A stretch of DNA of 64,000 bases from Mallotus nudiflorus (taxonomy: Eukaryota; Streptophyta; Magnoliopsida; Malpighiales; Euphorbiaceae). How positions within the stretch are numbered: the stretch's first letter is position 1; each line of letters begins with the position of its first letter. The stretch covers positions 1,550,001 through 1,614,000 of the forward strand of contig CANTUR010000649.1 of the NCBI GenBank assembly GCA_947683625.1, read 5' to 3'. The notes under the pieces were generated by a model. It had not been told where the DNA came from and made no database searches. It was given only the letters and a program-made list of their open reading frames with translations. The position numbers and the translations under genes were made by a program. This document shows positions 23,854-34,497 of this stretch, in pieces.

Positions 23854-25330
23854 TTGAAAGTTAGTGATATGCACATCCTCACCATTAAGTTAGGAAGTGA
23901 TCTTGTTCAAACCCTGAATTTTTTAAAGGAAATCAATCTAGGGATTGAGGCCAATAAACAACCTATTTACTTCAGCTCTAAACTTAGCTTAGGATTTAAA
24001 GAAAGGCTGGTGGAATTATTAAGGAAAGATAAGGATTATTTTGCTTGGACATATGAGGAGATGCCTGGTCTTGACCAAAATTTGGTGGAACATGAGTTGC
24101 TAACCAAGCCTAGTTATCAGCCTCACATTCAACCTCCTAGAAAAATGTCTAGGGATGTAAAGAAGCTAATGGTTGATGAAATCAAGAGGCTTACTAATGT
24201 AAGGTTTATTAGAAAAGCACAATATACCTAGTGGTTGTCAAACATAGTCCCTGCAGTAAAGAAGAACAAAAATATCAGGGTGTGTATCGATTTCAAGACT
24301 CTAAACCTTACAACTCCTAAAGATGAGTATCCTATGCCTATGGCTGATATGCTTATCGATGCTGCATTAGGCCATTACATCTTCAGCCTTATGGATGGTC
24401 ACTTAAGCTATAGCTAGATAAAAATCAAAGAGACTGATATGATTAAGATGGCTTTCAAGTGTCCTGGTGTGCTTGGGAGCTACAAGTAGGTTATAATGCC
24501 ATTTGGTCTTAAAAATGCTAACTCTAAATATGAACGAGCCATGCATGTGATCTTTAACTCATTGATTAGGGATTTTATGAAAGTATATATAAATGATGTG
24601 ATCGTTAAGTCTAAGGTTGATGAACAACATTTGGCCTATTTAATGAAGACATTCAAAAGAATAAGGCTCCATTGACTGAAAATAAACCCTCTCAAGTGTG
24701 CATTTGGAGTATTAGCAGCCCATTTTCTAAGATTCTTGGTGCACCTGAGGGAGGTGGAAGTAGACTTCAACAAGACTAAGATAATCATCTAAGCTGCATT
24801 GTTTAAGTCTAAAAAAGGACTGTAAAGGTTAATTAGCCAAATAAACTACCTCAAGAGATTCATATCCAACACAGCAGGGCAGTTAAGGATTTGGTCACCC
24901 TTACTAAAACTCAAAGACAGGGAGGAGTTTGTATAGACATACGAATATCAACATGCATTCGATCAAATCAAAGCATACCTAACTCATCCACCAGTCATGA
25001 TTGCCCCTAGGTCGAGTGAGCCCTTAAGTCTTTACATATCAGCTTCAGAAACTTGCATAGGTAGTTTACTTGCATAGGAATAGGAAGGATACAAATGATC
25101 AATTTACTACCTCAGTCGGTCATTAACAGACACAAAGATGAGGTACTCACCCATCAAAAAGCTTAGGCTTTATTTATACTTCACATATTGCAAACTCAGA
25201 TACTACTTGCTTTCTTCCATTGTGTGGGTGATTAGTTAGACTAATGTTATTAAATACATACTAGTAAGGTCGTTCCTTAGAAATTGGCTTGGTAAGTGGG
25301 CTATGGCATTATTGGAGTTTACATTGTAGT
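23854..25330 (+). pseudogene. reverse transcriptase and first RNase H, left Tat-like element
   Basis: 23854-24231 has FAWTYEEMPGLDQNLVEHEL, QPPRKMSRDVKKLMVDEIKR and GFIRKA-like VRFIRKAQY. It is followed by WLSNIVPAVKKNKNIRVCID, DEYPMPMADMLIDAALGHYI and MPFGLKNANSKYERAMHVIF. The polymerase box is YINDVIVKSK (24583-24597): the first Asp of YVDD is Asn, which should abolish polymerisation. Then come CAFGVLAAHFLRFLVH and KRFISNTAGQL, and an RNase H-like stretch (SEPLSLYISASETCIGSLLA, then YYLSRSLTDTKMRYSPI). More than ten stops. Confidence 0.87.
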
Positions 25331-25359
25331 ATGTTCCTCAGAAAGCTATTAAAAGGTAG

Positions 25360-25830
25360 GTGCTAGTAGATTTTTTAACCAATCATCCTACACTGGAAAT
25401 ACCAGTTGATCTTTATAAAGCTAAAATATGGAGAGTTTGGTTTAATATTTTAAGAGTATCATTGGGCTCGGGGGCAAGAGTGGTTTTAGAATCTCCCTGC
25501 AATATCAAGACAAAGATGTCATTTCTGCTTAACTTTCTTTACAATAATAACCAGGTTGAGTATAAAGCACTTTTGATAGCACTCAATGTCCTTATAGAAC
25601 TTAGGGTGCATAACGTGGATATCTTTAAATATTTAATACTAGTTTTGAAGCAAGTCTCAAGAGAATATAAATATAAATTGGCCACACTATGGGCATATTG
25701 CAACAAAGTCCAACACATGATGAAAGACTTTCTAAGAGCCTAACTCCAGCATCTTTAAAGGGATTTTAATGACAAAGCAAATGATTTAGCACAATCGAGC
25801 TCTGGTTATAGGGACAAGATCCAATCTATC
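25360..25830 (+). pseudogene. second (archaeal-type) RNase H of the left Tat-like element
   Basis: The open frame 25360-25743 reads LVDFLTNHPTLEIPVDLYKA, VVLESPCNIKTKMSFLLNFL, then YNNNQVEYKALLIALNVLIE and a VLKQVSREYKYK stretch. It continues past a stop to FNDKANDLAQSSSGY. The NNQ/NEAEYEALI-type motif and a QVxxEYxxK motif are typical of the additional RNase H that Tat-lineage elements carry between RNase H and integrase. The catalytic Asp expected near VEVFGDS reads VDIFKYL, so this domain is also dead. Confidence 0.8.
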
Positions 25831-26089
25831 CCAATATTGATATGAACTTATTCATTTTTACTACTTATGGCTAATGATCTTTGCTTATAGTTTGCCACCA
25901 TTAATCTGGAGGCTGATTGGAGGACAAAGATTAAAGAATAATTTAACAACCCTTCACCATTGGCTATATGAAAAATTAGAGTCTTAATAACGAAGATGCT
26001 GTAAGTAGATGGAAAGCTGTATAGAAGATCAGTCACGGGAGAACTATTAAGATGTATTGGTCTTAAAGAAGCAATGCTAGTTATGGTTG

Positions 26090-27196
26090 AAGCTCGTGAA
26101 GGAATCGTAGGAGCACATTAAAGGGGAGGAAGTTGAAGTGGTTGATATGACAATATGGGTAATTCTAGCCAATTATGGAAAAGGACTATAGTAATTATGC
26201 CAAAGGGGTGTGAAGCTTGCCAAAAGCATGGATTAATCCAACAAGTTTCAGTAGAGGAGTTACATTCCATCATTAAACCTTATCCATTTAGAGGATGGGT
26301 GATGGACATAATCGTAAAAGTTTACCCCCTATCATCTAAGGGACATAGCTTCATATTTATTATAATAAATTATTTTAATAAATGGGTAGAGGTTACTCCT
26401 ATAAAGACCATTAATCAGTAGTCAGTCATGCACTTCATCCTAACATCAGTTTGGGATTCCAAAGTCTATAACCATGGACCAGGGCATAGTGTTTACATAG
26501 GAGGAGATTCAGACTTTCGTAAAGAACAATAAAATCAAGCTCCTACACTCATCCCCATATTATGCCTAGGGAAACAGATAGGCTGAAGCCACCAATAAGT
26601 TAGAGAAAATGGCGATTCAAAAGTCCATTAAGGATAATCTGTGAATATGGCATGACACTTTGTCTGAGGTACTTTAGGCACCAAGGACTAGTAAGAAATT
26701 GGCAACAAGCACTTCCCCATTCAAGCTAGTATATGGCCATAAGGCTATATTGCAAATGGAGAGTACAGTTGCCTAGCTAAGGAGACAGATACATTTAAAA
26801 ATGTCAGCCATAAATTACATCAAGGGCATGTTACAAGAGCTTGATCAATTGGATGAAGAATGACTCTTGGCCTTTGACTAACTTTTTATACAAAAAAGAA
26901 AAGTCAAACGGGCATATAATAAGAAATTCATGTTTAAATACTTCAAAAAGGGAGACTTAGTATGGAAACTTATGTTACCTATTAGATTTAAAGACTGATC
27001 CCTTGGGATGTGGAGTCAAAACAAGGAAGACCGCTTTGTAGTAGCCTAAGTACTAAAGGGTAGCATTTATCTCCTGGCTGATAAGGACAGTTCCCCTCAT
27101 GCCAAATTAATCAACGACAAGTATTTAAAAGCATATTTTCCGTCTATATGGGATGGTACAGATTGGTTAACATTTGATAAAGTCAATCCGTAGTAA
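26090..27196 (+). pseudogene. integrase of the left Tat-like element
   Basis: Zinc-binding part: YAKGCEACQKHGLIQQVSVE (26155-26421 ORF). Catalytic core: IIKPYPFRGWVMDIIVKVYP with the first Asp, GHSFIFIIINYFNKWVEVTP. Frame-shifted continuations read SSPYYA and AEATNKLEKMAIQKS with the catalytic Glu, then ATSTSPFKLVYGHKAIL. The C-terminal domain is KGDLVWKLMLPIRF and LINDKYLKAYFPSIWDGTDW, ending at a pair of stops at about 27190-27196. Motif order and wording are those of Tat-lineage integrases. No chromodomain follows. Confidence 0.87.
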
Positions 27197-27699
27197 TAAA
27201 TACATTAATTAAGGATGACCTTTGTTGTTAGGCTAATCTTTGTATTCTAGGCCGATTAATTGTTTTTAATCTTAGCATTCTTATGTAATACTCTAGGATG
27301 ATAAATATGTTTTTGGCCAAATTATTATGGACATTTATTTTTGTAGGCCAATTTACTATATTGAGCTTATTTATGATTAATAATTAATATATCATTTTTC
27401 ATATTAATGAGGTTATCTGGAGAGGGTTCTATAAGGCCGATAAATTATTAAGGCTGCTCATACTTAACGACTTATGTAGCTTGCTCTCTTTGTGATGGTT
27501 GTTCGTTAACAAAAAAATAAAGCATGCAAGCAAGGAGATGAAAATAAAGCTAGTAAGATTTAAATAGGCAATCCCACAAGCCAATATATATAAAATATTC
27601 AAAAATAAAAGCAGCCATCATGGTCGTACAAGCATTTGAAAATATTCATAATTGGTCCATCTCGACTATTTAAAATCGTTTAAAAGTTTAGTAGAATTT
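27197..27699. other. spacer between pol and the antisense ORF, left Tat-like element
   Basis: AT-rich, stops in all frames. Contains repeated GGCCGAT/GGCCAA-type words near 27250-27450, but I cannot assign a function. Confidence 0.6.
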
Positions 27700-30600
27700 G
27701 GTTAAAGCTTTCATCGAATTTTCCTTGTCGAGCAAGGCTGATGCTTTTTTCCTTTAAAGCTTCTCAATTTGAGGGCACAATTTTTTCCTCTTTTGTTGCA
27801 ACTCCTTCATTTTGGCACTTTAAGCCTGAGTACACTCCACTTTTTACTGTTGTGCCCTTTTGCAACGCTCAAAAGCATCGCATTTATTAGCTAAAGTAGC
27901 TTCAAGGTCAGCCATTTCCTTCTCCAAAGATGATATTGTAATTAAAGAATCAAGAATGACATGTTTCTCCTTCCTGACTTTTTCAATAATGGCCTTGGCT
28001 TTATCATTGTAGCCATGCTTCTTTTTTTCCTTGGAAGCTAGATCATTAATAAAGTGATCAGCCTCTTGGTAGCCCAATATCGGTGAAGGGATATTCTCAT
28101 ATAGGTTGTTAATGATGTGCTTCTAACCAACTGTGATTTTTAAAGATGTTTGTGCACGTTTATGGAGATACTTCAGCAACTTTGTAGCTCAACCATGATT
28201 TTCTTTATAAAGGAAGAAAAATGATGGGCTTTTGAGGAGTTCAACTAATCGCTTTAGCCTCCTCATCATCTCAGCCACTATCAAATAATCTGAGTCCTCC
28301 ACAATATTAGTAGGGGGTCAGTCTCTTTATGATCAGAGGTAATTAGATCGACCTCTTCATCATAATCATCGTTAAAGTCAGTCTCCAACTCGTCAAAGAG
28401 GTTAGCTAGAGATTTCTGTAATTTTAGGCTGATTAAATTTTTGAATTAAGAATAAATATTATAATGGAAATAAGGCACTTATACCTAATCAAACTTCTAG
28501 GATGATGAAGTGGCATGGACAGATGAAGCACTTTTGAGAGGGTTGGTAGTTAGAGAAATTTCAAAGGATAGCTTTGTCAGATCTTGAGCTGGAATCACAT
28601 CTTGACCCATGGAAAATTTTACTAGGGTAGTATCCTCTTTAACAAGAGAGATAGTTAGATCCTCCATCTAAACAGCCTTAGTGGCATCAGAGGCTGACTT
28701 TAAAATGCTTTGACCACTTAGCTTGGTAGATCAGCGAGATGTCTTGGCCTTAAGTTGTTTATCAGGTACATCAGTTAACTCTTTTATGGCCTCCGTAGAA
28801 GTCAGAGTAAAAAATAAGCATATAAGAATTATTATGAAGAGTTAAATGACATAAAAATACCTAATCGGGCAAAGTAAGGGTATGTTTAGGAGGATGATGC
28901 CTAGATAGACTATAAAACTACTATAGGATCACCTACAACACTACTAGTACAACTGACCTTGCTCTGTGGATTGAGTCTATAAACAACAGGACCAATGATA
29001 TAAAAAGGGGTTACAAAACCTCAGGAAACCAATCAATATAAAAGCTCGAGCACACGTCCAAATTGGTCACCATCGGGTAATTGGTATAAGTTTGTAGATA
29101 GGAAGCATAACTAATAAGTTGGCCACAAAAGTTGGCCTTTACTTAGGCCACCCTCCTTTGCATCTTGGCCTTATCCTAATAATTGTATTTGTAATTGTAA
29201 AAACATTCAAAGTCATAAATCTCTCGAATATGCTTACCTTTGGACATGGTTTGGCCTTATAAAGAATAAGAAGCTCTATCATTAGTTAGTTCCCATTTTT
29301 GAATGTTCATCACTTTGACAGGTGATAAGCAGAAATGTTTGAAATAGAATGCATCTTAAAAGTCAATGAACATTTTTGTCTTGGATAGGCAGACGGGTAA
29401 AGGACACAGATGCAAGTTCTTTTTTAATGTCCTATAAACCTTATTAAGCTTCTCATAGAACTCTACTTCACTATAAATAGGCCTGATGTAAAATGGAGAA
29501 ATATATGAAAAAAGGATTAGGCTCAGAAGAGACTAAGTAAGACCAGATTACCTAGCATAAAATTAGAGATTATAAACCTCAACACCACACATATTATTCC
29601 AAGGGTCTAGGTCCAACCCGAATGGTAAGTCCCTAGCAATGAGGATGCTTTCCCAGGCTAATTCAAATTATGAAGGAAGATTATGGTTAAAATGATCTTC
29701 CAATAGCCATTAAGGGTCAAAACTTAAAGGGACTAATGGGCAGTATAACATATCTTGTCGGTCCTAAATTTTATAGAAGAAATAATAGAATTCTCTAAAT
29801 ATGGTGTATTTACATTCAAAAGATGATACCTAGGGGGTATAACAACCTAAAGATTTGAAGTCTGGTTGTAGAGGCTAATTCATAAAGTCTTGAAAGTAGG
29901 CCATAAACTAAATTTGAACAATATATATCAGCCTATGCTCCAATCTGAAATAATCTCTATCTTTATCAGGCATTAACAAGTGCATACACCTACAAAGTTG
30001 GAATAAGATGAAGGGGCCAAATGCCAATTTTCATCCATTGGCCAGAGCTACGGCTAAAGGGAGGAACTCCTTAGTAACTTTTATTGAGCTAGGACATCTT
30101 ATCAATCGATAGAGCCAATATAGCAAGAAGGTAACATGTTCGGCCTTGTCAAGAATGAGAGTTAATTTTATATTCTTAATAATGAAAGGACTATAACTTA
30201 CATGCTCTTTTCTAAATGAGATACTATAATTGGACATATCGGCCTTAACCATGGGACTTATTTCTTCACCAAAGGGTTAGAGATAAAATAGAGTGGCTAG
30301 ATCTAACAAAGTAACCATCATTAGACCTCCTCTACACATAAAGGCATTACTAGATTGAGACTAGAATGGTGATGTGGCTGATAAGAGGTGTTTGTTTATT
30401 GGTACTTCAATTTTAGAAAAGTGAAGGATGTCATGAATACCTATTTTTTCCATAAAGGAGAAAATGCAGCTTCAATACAGGTATGCCAAACCAAGAACTC
30501 CTTTATAGGATTCAACTAAGACCTAATATAAATATTCTTATTCCATAACAATATGTCATTAGGCCGATTAAACCTAGGAGGATCATTTTTCCTAGCAACA

Positions 30601-30800
30601 GGTATAAATTCATCTACCTATTTATCGTCTTCAATAAGTGTTAGTCCTAAGGTGATGTTATTAGTGCAATTGGGGTATCTGAATAATACCTTTGACGTAG
30701 CAGTAGAGGCCTAGATGATGTTGCTAGCCCTCTTTAAATGAGCAAGTGGATTGACTTTATCATCGATTTGTGAGGAGGCTATTTTCTTTGATTTACCCAT
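27700..30800 (-). pseudogene. antisense ORF: plant-mobile-domain-like protein with coiled-coil tail
   Basis: Starts with MGKSKKIASSQIDDKVNPLA at 30800 and reads against gag-pol. Over 30650-29000 the frame, broken by stops, gives FNRPNDILLWNKNIYIRS, KEFLVWHTCIEAAFSPLWKK, and the open segment 30252-30031 with AEHVTFLLYWLYRLIRCPSS and KVTKEFLPLAVALANG, then KLAFGPFILFQLCRCMH. This matches the plant mobile domain (PMD, aminotransferase-like) signature: xHVAFLLxWLxR followed by PLAxxLAxG and LAxGPxxLAxLYR. The C-terminal segment 28077-27844 (SLEKEMADLEATLANKCDAF) is predicted coiled coil. PMD genes are known passengers of plant transposons; the role is unknown. Assignment is by motif reading only. 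Confidence 0.72.
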
Positions 30801-31193
30801 AGTAAGCAAAGGGTTCTTAATTGTAGTAACACAATTCAGTCAGGAGAATGATTGACCAATTAGCATAATAAAAGGATAAGGTAGGATATATACTTAGGTA
30901 AAAGACCTCAAGCTGGAGTGTCTAACATCGAAGGGAAGAGAGAGAAGCTTTATTAGAGATAGAATGAAATTTTACAGAAAGTGGGTCAAATGATTGAGAC
31001 CCCATCCCTTTTATAGGAGTGATTTCTAGAGGTTAACAAAGATGAAAAGGCATGACAAATGACTAGGATGCCTCCTAGAAGCGTTAAAAGGAGAATGGAC
31101 GGAAGTAGGGCGCATTGGGCTAAAAGAGCTAATTGGGCCGTATAGGTTGAGATGGTAACAGAATCATGCCAAAAGAGCTAATCCTGGGAGGCA

Positions 31194-31783
31194 TTATTTT
31201 TAATTGCCTAGAATGGCCCAAACGTGCTTGACCAAATTCCTGAATCAAACCCAAACCCACTTCGTAAGGCCTAGTTGGTTTTTGAATGGTTGTCCATCGG
31301 TTAAAACCCATTGTTTGGCAAGTCATATGTATGCTTTGATCTAGGGCAATTAAGAAATTTACCTTATTATAGTTTAGGAAGGTTTTTACTTGATTTGCTT
31401 CCTTGTTATAGATTAGCCAAGTTTTTATGTTAATTTATTTCTTTAAGCTTAGTTAGAAAAGTTTCATGTGATTTTGTTTCCATAATTAGTCAGGCTCCAG
31501 GATTTATAAAAGCCAAAGCAATGTATTGTAATAGGTGATATAGTTCATTTTTATCTTAGATAAGTGATCAAGCTTCCCGATGAAGCAAACCTTATATTTG
31601 ATTCAATTCTAATAGGTTAGAAAGGACTTAATTTTGTTTCTTGCCCCTATTACCACCTTGAGCTGGTAATAAAACCATTCTCCTTTTCTTTATTTCTGTG
31701 AAATTGTAAAAAGGCTCACATAGACCCACTTTAAACATTCAAAAGGTACTTTGGCTCGATCCACTCAGTTTTGAGCTCGAACA
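31194..31783 (+). repeat. 3' LTR of the left Tat-like element
   Basis: Partner of 19720-20365, about 55 bases shorter. Preceded by CCTGGGAGGCA, the probable purine tract. Starts TTATTT (TG lost) and ends GAACA next to CATGG. Confidence 0.82.
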
Positions 31784-31788
31784 CATGG

Positions 31789-32624
31789 ATATATTTGTAT
31801 ACCATTGTTTACTTTACTAATGATGATTTAGGATTCTTTTAGCCTTTGGTTCAAGATGGAGGAACATTGATGTGACATTGCATTAACAAATGGGTTAAAG
31901 AAAGATTGGGAAATGGATATGACATTACATTATTAACATTATTATTATTTTAGTTATGAATACATTATTAAGGGGTTGGAGAAAAGGATAAGGTGTGATG
32001 TGAACTCCATTTATTCAAGTTTTTTTTTTTAAATTACAATATTTTATATATGTCATTACATATTTATATAAACTACAAATCGCCTTTCATATAATATGAT
32101 TTAATTCCTATAGGAATGAAAATTCATTTTGCAAAAATCCAAAGAGAATTTAGGTTACACAGACACAGATATGGAGATACGGGAAATAAGAACACGGACA
32201 TGGAGAAATGACTTTTAATTGAAGTATCTCCTTATAAACTGAAGTATCTAGGTAGCATAGATATAGAAAAATAGTAATACAAATATGGGGAAATGTCTAC
32301 TAATTGAAATGTTAGTGCAATATAGAAGAGAATAAGTGAATTATATTTATATTATCAAGAAATGGAGTCATATTTTGATGTAAATTTTAACCCATAAAAA
32401 AATGAAAACAAAATCATCCGTTAAGAACTTTTTAAGGGCTATTTGAACTCTTAAAGTTATTGCCAATAAAAAGAGACACAAACTAGTTATAAATTAAAAT
32501 ATAATAAAAATTTGTGGCACAACATTATTGGTTCCTTTTTTTAAAAAATGAATGTACATGAATTATTGTAATTATAAATCCATTTAATATAAGAAATAAG
32601 GAATTGAAGTTAATACAATTTAAT
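31789..32624. other. AT-rich spacer, no gene seen
   Basis: Between the Tat-like element and the kinase pseudogene. No frame longer than about 60 codons has recognisable content. Nothing structural stands out beyond a T10 run near 32020. Confidence 0.65.
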
Positions 32625-34160
32625 TTACCTACCAATAGTTGAAGTGGAAATCGAAGGTTCAGTTCAGCTAGATGAAGAAGGCACACCATATTTTGCAGGA
32701 GGCATCTTTGTAAGAATATTTGGATATGCTTATTCAAACTTGAGAACCTGTAGTGCTTGTCCTATTGATGGCTTAAGACTGTAATTTGGATGAGCACACC
32801 ATAATCCAACTATCAACAAACACTCCATCTTTGCAACATTAAAGTCCATATTCAATCGCCTATCAACTACATCAAGAATCCTTCCATTTCTAAATAATTC
32901 CCAACCCCATAACACTAATGAAATATGTGCCTCTTCATTTCTTGATTTTATTGATCTCCTCCCATAAGCTATTTTAAGTGCCATAACACCAAAGCTAAAC
33001 ACATCTGAACCTTTGCTAGCTTTTCCTGTGCTAATATACTCGGGAGCCATTTAACGGAACATTCTGGCTAAAGCAATGGTCTTTATAACGGTCTCAGTGT
33101 TATTTATGAGCCTTGCCAAGCCAAAATCTCCAAGCTTGCTATTGAAATTTGAATCCAACATCACATTGCTTGATTTAATATCTTTATGCACTACATATTG
33201 TTTTGATTCTTCATGAAGTTATAATAAAGCTGATGCTAAACCAAGGGCAATATTGTACCTAACGGGCCAAGGAAGCACACTAACTCGTCTAAAGAGATGA
33301 AAATCAAGACTTCAGTTGGGCATAAGCTCATGGATAAGAAAAATCTCACCCTTTTTCATGGCACCAACCTGCAAGTTGCATAAGTTTTTTATGCATTAAT
33401 CTACTAATGATTTTTACCTCAGACACACACACTTTTCATCCCTATTTAGATGTATTAGATTCCCTTGTCACTGTAACACTTAAATTAGACAAGTAACCTC
33501 TGTATACTCCTCCAAATCCTCCTGCCCTAAGTTTCCCTTCTCCACTAAAATTGTTGGTGGCTTGAACCAATTCTTTGTAAGAATATCTCTTAGGCCTAGT
33601 TCTTTGCTCTAATTCATGATCTATAGAATCATCTATTGATGCGTCATCATTCTTAAATTTTTGGTTTGCACATGAGTGCTTGCCTTTAGATTGCCAATGA
33701 AAAATAAAGAGAAATGGAAGACAAAGCACCACAAGCCCCGATGCAACACCACCAATAATAGCAGCTATTGTTTTACTATTATTCTTGGTTGATTTTGAGC
33801 TGGGAGGAGGTGTAGTGGTTGGTGAACTAATTGGAGTTAGCTTAGGATTTGGTCCAACAAGATTGTATGTGTTACTTATTTTAAAGATTTTGATCCCATT
33901 AAGAATTGCATCAGAGAATATTGATAAATACTCTTCGGTAGTGTGCAGTGCAATATTTAGATTTTAGAAATTTTCACTTCCTCTGTCTACTATTACCACC
34001 ATGTAATCTCTGGTTACAGGAATTCCATTCCCCCCACTCCAATAAATTACGTTCATATGGCTTTCAGTTGTTATATTAGTTATGTCGATTAAAAAAACTT
34101 TATCGTGTGGTCTTTTTATCGGTACTCAATCTTGCAAAAGTGGAGCCTAACCAAATAAGT
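32625..34160 (-). pseudogene. receptor-like kinase pseudogene: malectin-like ectodomain end, TM, LecRK-type kinase
   Basis: From the 5' side: a malectin-like C-terminus resembling CrRLK1L receptors (YWSGGNGIPVTRDYMVVI, then SDAILNGIKIFKISNTYNLV and GPNP; ~34080-33840). A Pro/Ser stalk and one membrane helix follow (IIGGVASGLVVLCLPFLFIF, ~33750). Then comes a kinase closest to L-type lectin receptor kinases: KRYSYKELVQATNNFSGEGK, AGGFGGVYRGYL, QLAGWCHEKGEI, VVHKDIKSSNVMLD, GDFGLARL, MAPEYISTGKASKGSDVFSF, GRRSI. The tail after KFE and a stop is KMPPAKYGVPSSSS and STSTIGR, with a stop at 32625. The ATP-binding Lys is not recognisable, HRD reads HKD, and at least eight stops or frameshifts are present. 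The 5' half is cut off by a copia LTR at 34243. Confidence 0.85.
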
Positions 34161-34242
34161 GAATTCAATTTCCACTTGAAATTCTCAAATGAGATAATAA
34201 TTCTCATTCAGAATCTTATCCATTCCCATTGACCTTGCAGTT

Positions 34243-34358
34243 TGATAGATAAGAAAGAATGAGTATGTTGAATTCCTCTATTTGCATTTGTGCAATAGAG
34301 AGGCATATATTTATATTGATACTTTTAGTTAATTACATAATCAATACATATCGTTAAT

Positions 34359-34410
<52 letters not shown>

Positions 34411-34497
34411 TCCTTATAATTAAGCAGAGAACATTATATAGTCAACTATTTATATATGGGAAGAAAAATATTAGGAATTGATTTTTTTTCCTTGACA
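34243..34497 (-). repeat. 3' LTR of the truncated copia element
   Basis: In sense it starts TGTCAAGG (complement at 34497) right after the purine-rich TTTGCAGAGGCG. It ends TCTTATCTATCA (complement at 34243). It contains (AT)n at 34361-34405. TG...CA ends and position are as expected; no partner is available for comparison. Confidence 0.7.
34361..34405. repeat. (AT)n microsatellite
   Basis: About 45 uninterrupted AT bases within the copia 3' LTR. Confidence 0.95.

Larger units (their letters stand above)
19720..31783 (+). mobile_element. decayed Tat-like Ty3/gypsy element with antisense ORF (12.1 kb)
   Basis: LTRs at 19720-20365 and 31194-31783 flank gag, protease, RT-RNase H, a second RNase H and integrase on the plus strand. 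About 4 kb follow downstream of pol, holding a minus-strand ORF. Bases 19715-19719 (CACGG) and 31784-31788 (CATGG) look like a target duplication with one C-to-T change. The extra RNase H, the VKVNGRW/CIDFK type RT and the long 3' region with an antisense ORF are features of the Tat lineage. Stops occur every 50-100 codons, so it is an old insertion. Confidence 0.88.
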
